Shown one piece after another: positions 6,018 to 9,472 of a stretch of DNA of 9,472 nt. Below the pieces are notes generated by a model. It did no database searches and was not told the DNA's origin. It worked only from the letters and a program-made list of their open reading frames with translations. This stretch comes from Melioribacteraceae bacterium (GTDB taxonomy: Bacteria; Bacteroidota; Ignavibacteria; Ignavibacteriales; Melioribacteraceae): contig WFQV01000482.1 of assembly GCA_015486905.1 (NCBI GenBank), positions 1 through 9,472 of the forward strand, in the 5' to 3' direction. Positions within the stretch are counted from its first letter, which is position 1; the number at the start of each line of letters is the position of its first letter. The position numbers and the translations under genes are program-made.

Positions 6018-6057
6018 TAATAAATTAAAAGTTTAATAAAAAATTAGGTAACAAATA

Positions 6058-8580
6058 ATGGAAGGAAATTTTTCTGAAAGGGTTCAGGAAGTAATAAGAT
6101 TAAGCAGGCAGGAAGCTCTTCGTTTGGGGCACGATTACATTGGCACGGAACATCTTTTGCTTGGAATAATCAGCGAGGGACAAGGTGTAGCAATTAGGAT
6201 TTTGCACAATCTCGGCGTAGATTTAATTAAATTGAAAAAGGCGATTGAAGACACTGTCAGAGCTTCGGGCGGAACAATTACGATTGGTAACATTCCTCTA
6301 ACTAAGCAAGCTGAAAAAGTTTTAAAAATCACACAAATAGAATCAAAAATTTACCGCTCGAATGTGATTGGAACAGAGCACATTCTTCTTTCCATTTTGC
6401 GGGATGAAGATAATATTGCCACGCAGATTTTACACCAATTTAATGTAACTTACGAGAGTGCCCGAGCGGAGTTGAACAATATTTTAAGTTCAAAAGGGAG
6501 CTCACAACAGGCAAGGAGTTTTGCCCCTACGGCTTTCCAACCGAAAAAAGCAGAGAAAACAAAAACTCCAGTGTTGGATAATTTCGGACGTGACTTGACA
6601 AAATTGGCAACGGAAGACAAACTCGACCCGGTAATTGGGCGCGAAAAAGAAATTGAACGCGTTGCGCAAGTCCTTAGCCGTCGTAAGAAAAACAACCCCG
6701 TTTTAATAGGCGAACCCGGCGTTGGTAAGACAGCCATTGCGGAAGGTTTGGCGCTTAGAATTGTTCAGCGGAAAGTACCGAGAATTTTACAGGACACGAG
6801 AGTCGTTACTTTGGATTTGGCGGGACTTGTAGCCGGTACAAAATACCGCGGGCAATTTGAAGAGAGAATGAAGGCTTTAATGACGGAATTGGAGAAAGCC
6901 GAAGACATTATTTTATTTATCGACGAGCTTCACACTATTGTCGGAGCCGGCGGAGCTTCGGGTTCTTTGGATGCATCGAATATGTTCAAGCCGGCATTGG
7001 CTCGCGGCGATATTCAGTGCATCGGCGCAACCACATTAGATGAGTACCGGAAGTACATTGAAACAGACGGCGCCTTGGACAGAAGATTCCAAAAGGTAAT
7101 GATTGAACCGCCCAGCGTTGAGGAAACAATTGAAATTCTTCAAAACATTAAATTTAAATATGAAGAACATCATCATGTTAAATATTCCGACAAGGCAATT
7201 GAATCCGCTGTAAAGCTAAGCGATAGGTACATTACGGATAGGCATTTGCCCGACAAGGCAATTGACGTTTTGGACGAAGCCGGCTCGCGCGTGCATATGG
7301 GGAATTTCATGGTTTCCGACGAAATTCTTAAGCTCGAAGAAGCGATTGAAAATATCCGTAAGGAAAAGATTGAAGTGGTCAAACGCCAAGATTACGAGGA
7401 AGCCGCACGCCTGCGGGATAAGGAACGTCACCTGCAGTCCGACCTTGAAATTGCAAAACGTGAATGGGAAAAACAAATGGAGGACGAGGTTTACGACGTT
7501 ACGGAAGATGACATCGCAACTGTTGTTTCAATGATGACGGGCATCCCCGTTACCCGTGTTGTGCAAGCCGAGACGGAAAAACTTCTTAAAATGGAAGATG
7601 CCCTTCATGAAAGAATTGTCGGGCAGGACGAGGCAATTACAAAATTGACGAAAGCAATTCGCAGAGCGCGTGCGGGACTTAAAAGAGCAAACAAACCGAT
7701 TGGAAGTTTTATTTTCTTGGGACCCACCGGCGTGGGAAAAACCGAATTGGCAAAAGAATTAGCACGTTACCTATTTGATTCTACCGATGCTCTTGTAAGA
7801 ATAGATATGAGCGAATATATGGAAAAGTACGCCGTCTCGCGTCTCGTCGGCGCACCTCCGGGATACGTCGGCTATGAGGAAGGCGGGCAATTGACCGAGA
7901 AAGTTCGGCGCAAGCCTTATTCCGTTGTACTGTTCGACGAAATAGAAAAAGCACACCCGGATGTTTTCAGCATTTTACTTCAAGTTTTAGATGACGGACT
8001 GTTAACCGACAGTCTTGGAAGAAAAGTTGATTTTAAAAACACAATAATAATAATGACTTCCAACGTCGGGACTAAGGAAATTAAAGCGACCGGAAGTTTC
8101 GGCTTTGCCGGGGAAAACAGTGCGGATGATTATTCGAATTTGAAAAGCACCGTAGAAGATGCAATGAAACGTCTCTTCAATCCCGAATTTCTCAATAGAA
8201 TTGACGAAACCATTGTCTTTAGAAGTCTGAATAAGGAAGATATTAAAAAGATAATTCGGATTGAAATGAGAGAGCTTGTTGAAAATTTGAAAGAAAAAAA
8301 TCTTGAGATTGAATTGGACAAATCTGCTCAGGAGTTCCTTGCCGAGAAAGGTTTTGATCCAAAGTTCGGCGCACGTCCCTTGAAACGAGCGATTCAAAAA
8401 TATGTTGAAGACCCCTTAGCGGAAGAACTTCTTCTTCAGCATTTTAACGACGGCGATACTATTGTTGTTAAAAGCAAGAAGAATAAAGACGAGCTATATT
8501 TCATCACGAAGGAAGTGAAAAAAAATACACCGAAGAAAAAGAAAGAGGAAGAAAATCCTCAAACTGAAACGGTTGACTAA
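6058..8580 (+). CDS. clpC: ClpC, AAA+ unfoldase of the Clp protease
   Basis: 840 residues, typical of ClpC. Two Clp N repeats (about 5-65 and 80-142) dock substrates and adaptors. AAA-1 has Walker A GEPGVGKT (218-225), pore loop KYRG (262-265) and Walker B ILFIDE (285-290). The middle domain (about 418-475) holds a UVR motif around RQDYEEAARLRDKERHL (443-459), which distinguishes ClpC from ClpA and, by its short coil, from ClpB. AAA-2 has Walker A GPTGVGKT (555-562), pore loop GYVGYEEGG (602-610) and Walker B VVLFDE (623-628). SFGFAG (680-685) sits at the ClpP-binding loop; FGF departs slightly from the usual (L/I/V)GF. The tail is Lys-rich (821-829). The protein unfolds substrates and feeds them to ClpP in the cytoplasm; clpP is not in this window. 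AGG at 6046-6048, nine nt before the ATG, supports the start. No ctsR or mcsAB genes adjoin it. Confidence 0.97.
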   Translation: MEGNFSERVQEVIRLSRQEALRLGHDYIGTEHLLLGIISEGQGVAIRILHNLGVDLIKLKKAIEDTVRASGGTITIGNIPLTKQAEKVLKITQIESKIYRSNVIGTEHILLSILRDEDNIATQILHQFNVTYESARAELNNILSSKGSSQQARSFAPTAFQPKKAEKTKTPVLDNFGRDLTKLATEDKLDPVIGREKEIERVAQVLSRRKKNNPVLIGEPGVGKTAIAEGLALRIVQRKVPRILQDTRVVTLDLAGLVAGTKYRGQFEERMKALMTELEKAEDIILFIDELHTIVGAGGASGSLDASNMFKPALARGDIQCIGATTLDEYRKYIETDGALDRRFQKVMIEPPSVEETIEILQNIKFKYEEHHHVKYSDKAIESAVKLSDRYITDRHLPDKAIDVLDEAGSRVHMGNFMVSDEILKLEEAIENIRKEKIEVVKRQDYEEAARLRDKERHLQSDLEIAKREWEKQMEDEVYDVTEDDIATVVSMMTGIPVTRVVQAETEKLLKMEDALHERIVGQDEAITKLTKAIRRARAGLKRANKPIGSFIFLGPTGVGKTELAKELARYLFDSTDALVRIDMSEYMEKYAVSRLVGAPPGYVGYEEGGQLTEKVRRKPYSVVLFDEIEKAHPDVFSILLQVLDDGLLTDSLGRKVDFKNTIIIMTSNVGTKEIKATGSFGFAGENSADDYSNLKSTVEDAMKRLFNPEFLNRIDETIVFRSLNKEDIKKIIRIEMRELVENLKEKNLEIELDKSAQEFLAEKGFDPKFGARPLKRAIQKYVEDPLAEELLLQHFNDGDTIVVKSKKNKDELYFITKEVKKNTPKKKKEEENPQTETVD

Positions 8581-8600
8581 ATTTTAGTTGCACTCAATAA

Positions 8601-8608
8601 TAATTTTG
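8601..8608 (+). promoter_or_regulatory. Weak -7 element candidate upstream of pyrE
   Basis: TAATTTTG matches TAnnTTTG exactly in the 131-bp clpC-pyrE gap. The nearest TTG elements are too close (8588-8590, 10 nt) or rather far (8573-8575, 25 nt), so the -33 half is missing. No convincing terminator separates clpC from pyrE, so read-through from clpC is also possible. Confidence 0.2.
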
Positions 8609-8711
8609 TTTCATTATTTTGATTATTAAAATGAATGTCCTTCCCGGATTTCCCCGTTCAAAGGAATGAGGAACTTACTTTAATTTAAAATTCAAAAAGG
8701 AAAATTCTTAA

Positions 8712-9305
8712 ATGGAAAAAACCGAAATTATTGAAATCTTTAAAAAGACCGAAGCCCTCTTGGAAGGGCATTTTCTTTTAACCTCCGGTAAACACAGCAA
8801 TAAATATTTCCAGTGCGCGAAAGTTTTACAATATCCTAAATATAATTTTCTTTTCGGGCAGTTGATTTCAGAACATTTTAAAAATTCTAATATCAACACT
8901 GTTGTTTCTCCCGCAATAGGGGGAATTGTCGCCGGGCAGGAAGTAGCGAGACAGTTGGACAAGCGTTTCATTTTTACCGAAAGGGAAGGGGGAAAAATGA
9001 CTTTGCGCCGCGGTTTCACCGTAGCCAAAGGAGAAAAAATTCTAATCGTGGAAGATGTTGTTACCACCGGAGGCTCGGTCTTTGAGGTAATTGAAGAGGT
9101 AAAAAGTTTCGGTGCGGAGGTTATGGGAGTCGGTGCAATTGTGGACAGAAGCAACGGAGCGGTTGATTTCGGTGTGCCGTTTTACAGCGCTTTGGCTTTG
9201 AAGGTTCAAACGTACGAGCCTGAGGAATGCCCGCTTTGTAAGGCGAACGTTCCTATTGTAAAACCGGGCTCAAGGAAGATGAGCCCGCCTTCGCTTGAAA
9301 AATAG
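8712..9305 (+). CDS. pyrE: Orotate phosphoribosyltransferase
   Basis: 197 residues. PyrE joins orotate to PRPP to give orotidine 5'-monophosphate, the fifth step of de novo pyrimidine synthesis, in the cytoplasm. LTSGKHSNKYF (23-33) is the N-terminal substrate region, REGGKMTLRRGF (91-102) the flexible catalytic loop, and ILIVEDVVTTGGS (110-122) the PRPP-binding signature with its acidic pair. The C-terminus has CPLC (173-176) followed by VPIVKPGSR, a tail of the shorter Thermus-type PyrE branch; the two cysteines might bind metal, but no second pair is present. AAAAGGA (8695-8701) lies about 11 nt before the ATG. The gene follows clpC on the same strand after 131 bp and no other pyr gene is present. 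A purine/pyrimidine phosphoribosyltransferase of other specificity is the only realistic alternative. Confidence 0.93.
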   Translation: MEKTEIIEIFKKTEALLEGHFLLTSGKHSNKYFQCAKVLQYPKYNFLFGQLISEHFKNSNINTVVSPAIGGIVAGQEVARQLDKRFIFTEREGGKMTLRRGFTVAKGEKILIVEDVVTTGGSVFEVIEEVKSFGAEVMGVGAIVDRSNGAVDFGVPFYSALALKVQTYEPEECPLCKANVPIVKPGSRKMSPPSLEK

Positions 9306-9343
9306 AGAGGTACAGGTTTAAAATCAGTGGCGAAAAGAAATAA

Positions 9344-9368
9344 TAAATATTTCAAGACAAAATATTTA
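9344..9368. repeat. AT-only inverted repeat downstream of pyrE
   Basis: TAAATATTT (9344-9352) and AAATATTTA (9360-9368) are exact complements separated by CAAGACA. The 9-bp stem is entirely A-T and therefore weak; it could be an RNA hairpin in the pyrE 3' leader or a DNA site. It falls inside a 19-codon open frame (9327-9386), which I do not call as a gene. Confidence 0.35.
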
Positions 9369-9404
9369 ATCACAAAGGCTCATTAAAAATAGAAGGAATA
9401 AATT

Positions 9405-9436
9405 CAACTGCTACCGCAGTTGCTTATTTTTGTTTT
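9405..9436 (+). terminator. Rho-independent terminator downstream of pyrE
   Basis: CAACTGC (9405-9411) pairs perfectly with GCAGTTG (9416-9422) around a TACC loop, and the stem is followed by CTTATTTTTGTTTT. A 7-bp stem with a T-rich tail is a good intrinsic terminator on the plus strand. It lies 100 bp after the pyrE stop and probably ends the pyrE transcript. Confidence 0.65.
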
Positions 9437-9445
9437 ATCCTTTTC

Positions 9446-9464
9446 CCCCGAATTTCATTCGGGG
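9446..9464. terminator. Second strong hairpin, possible terminator or repeat
   Basis: CCCCGAAT (9446-9453) pairs perfectly with ATTCGGGG (9457-9464) around TTC. The 8-bp GC-rich stem is flanked by TTTTATCCTTTTC on the left and TTATTAGG at the window edge. No full T run follows on either strand within view, so it may be a back-up terminator, the terminator of a gene beyond the edge, or a dispersed hairpin repeat. Confidence 0.4.
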
Positions 9465-9472
9465 TTATTAGG

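Noticed and set aside
8002..8397. Minus-strand open frame of 131 codons inside clpC
   Set aside because: It lies wholly antisense to the conserved AAA-2 domain, resembles no family and has Phe-, Ile- and Lys-rich content typical of an antisense shadow.
8596..8627. AT-rich inverted repeat after clpC as a terminator
   Set aside because: Only six outer A-T pairs match around mismatches and no T run follows; too weak to call.
8708..9154. Minus-strand open frame of 148 codons opposite pyrE
   Set aside because: The plus strand encodes a clear PyrE with all motifs; the reverse frame is Ser/Thr/Pro-rich shadow sequence.

Overview
The window looks like chromosomal backbone from an AT-rich bacterium of the Bacteroidota/Chlorobiota/Ignavibacteriota group. 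That placement is inferred from gene content (a ClpC of 840 residues, a 331-residue FloA, a short PyrE with a CxxC tail, a plant-type ferredoxin-NADP reductase) and from one upstream element that fits the Bacteroidota-type promoter TTTG-N20-TAnnTTTG. No tRNA, rRNA, CRISPR array, transposase or phage gene was seen.

Left flank (1-416): no convincing gene. It holds a GC-rich palindrome with a tandem repeat bracketed by copies of ATTCATAATT (128-210), a tandem pair of operator-like dyads (252-294) and a good promoter candidate (353-384). These lead into a ferredoxin/flavodoxin-NADP+ reductase gene (417-1246) that is split by one missing A in a short A run near 745-749. Everything else in both halves is intact.

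Minus-strand cluster (5845 down to 1255): floA (flotillin-like membrane scaffold), an uncharacterised 160-residue membrane-anchored protein, a UvrD/PcrA/Rep-type SF1 helicase and a membrane-associated family 2 glycosyltransferase. The first three genes are joined by two identically built 8-nt stop/start overlaps (ATGGNTAA), so they are probably translationally coupled. The glycosyltransferase follows after 47 bp and converges tail to tail with the reductase; the two stop codons are only 8 bp apart, within a potential hairpin.

Right part, plus strand: clpC (6058-8580), divergent from floA across a 212-bp AT-rich region containing two copies of a TTCGAAATA element, then pyrE (8712-9305), followed by two strong hairpins; the first has a T-rich tail and is a good rho-independent terminator.

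The genes are mostly housekeeping: redox, membrane organisation, DNA repair, envelope glycan synthesis, proteolysis and pyrimidine synthesis. I do not see a defence system or other clearly new multi-gene machine. The most unusual items are the coupled floA-orf160-helicase arrangement with its unknown middle protein, the frameshifted reductase, and the dispersed-repeat-like palindrome in the left flank.
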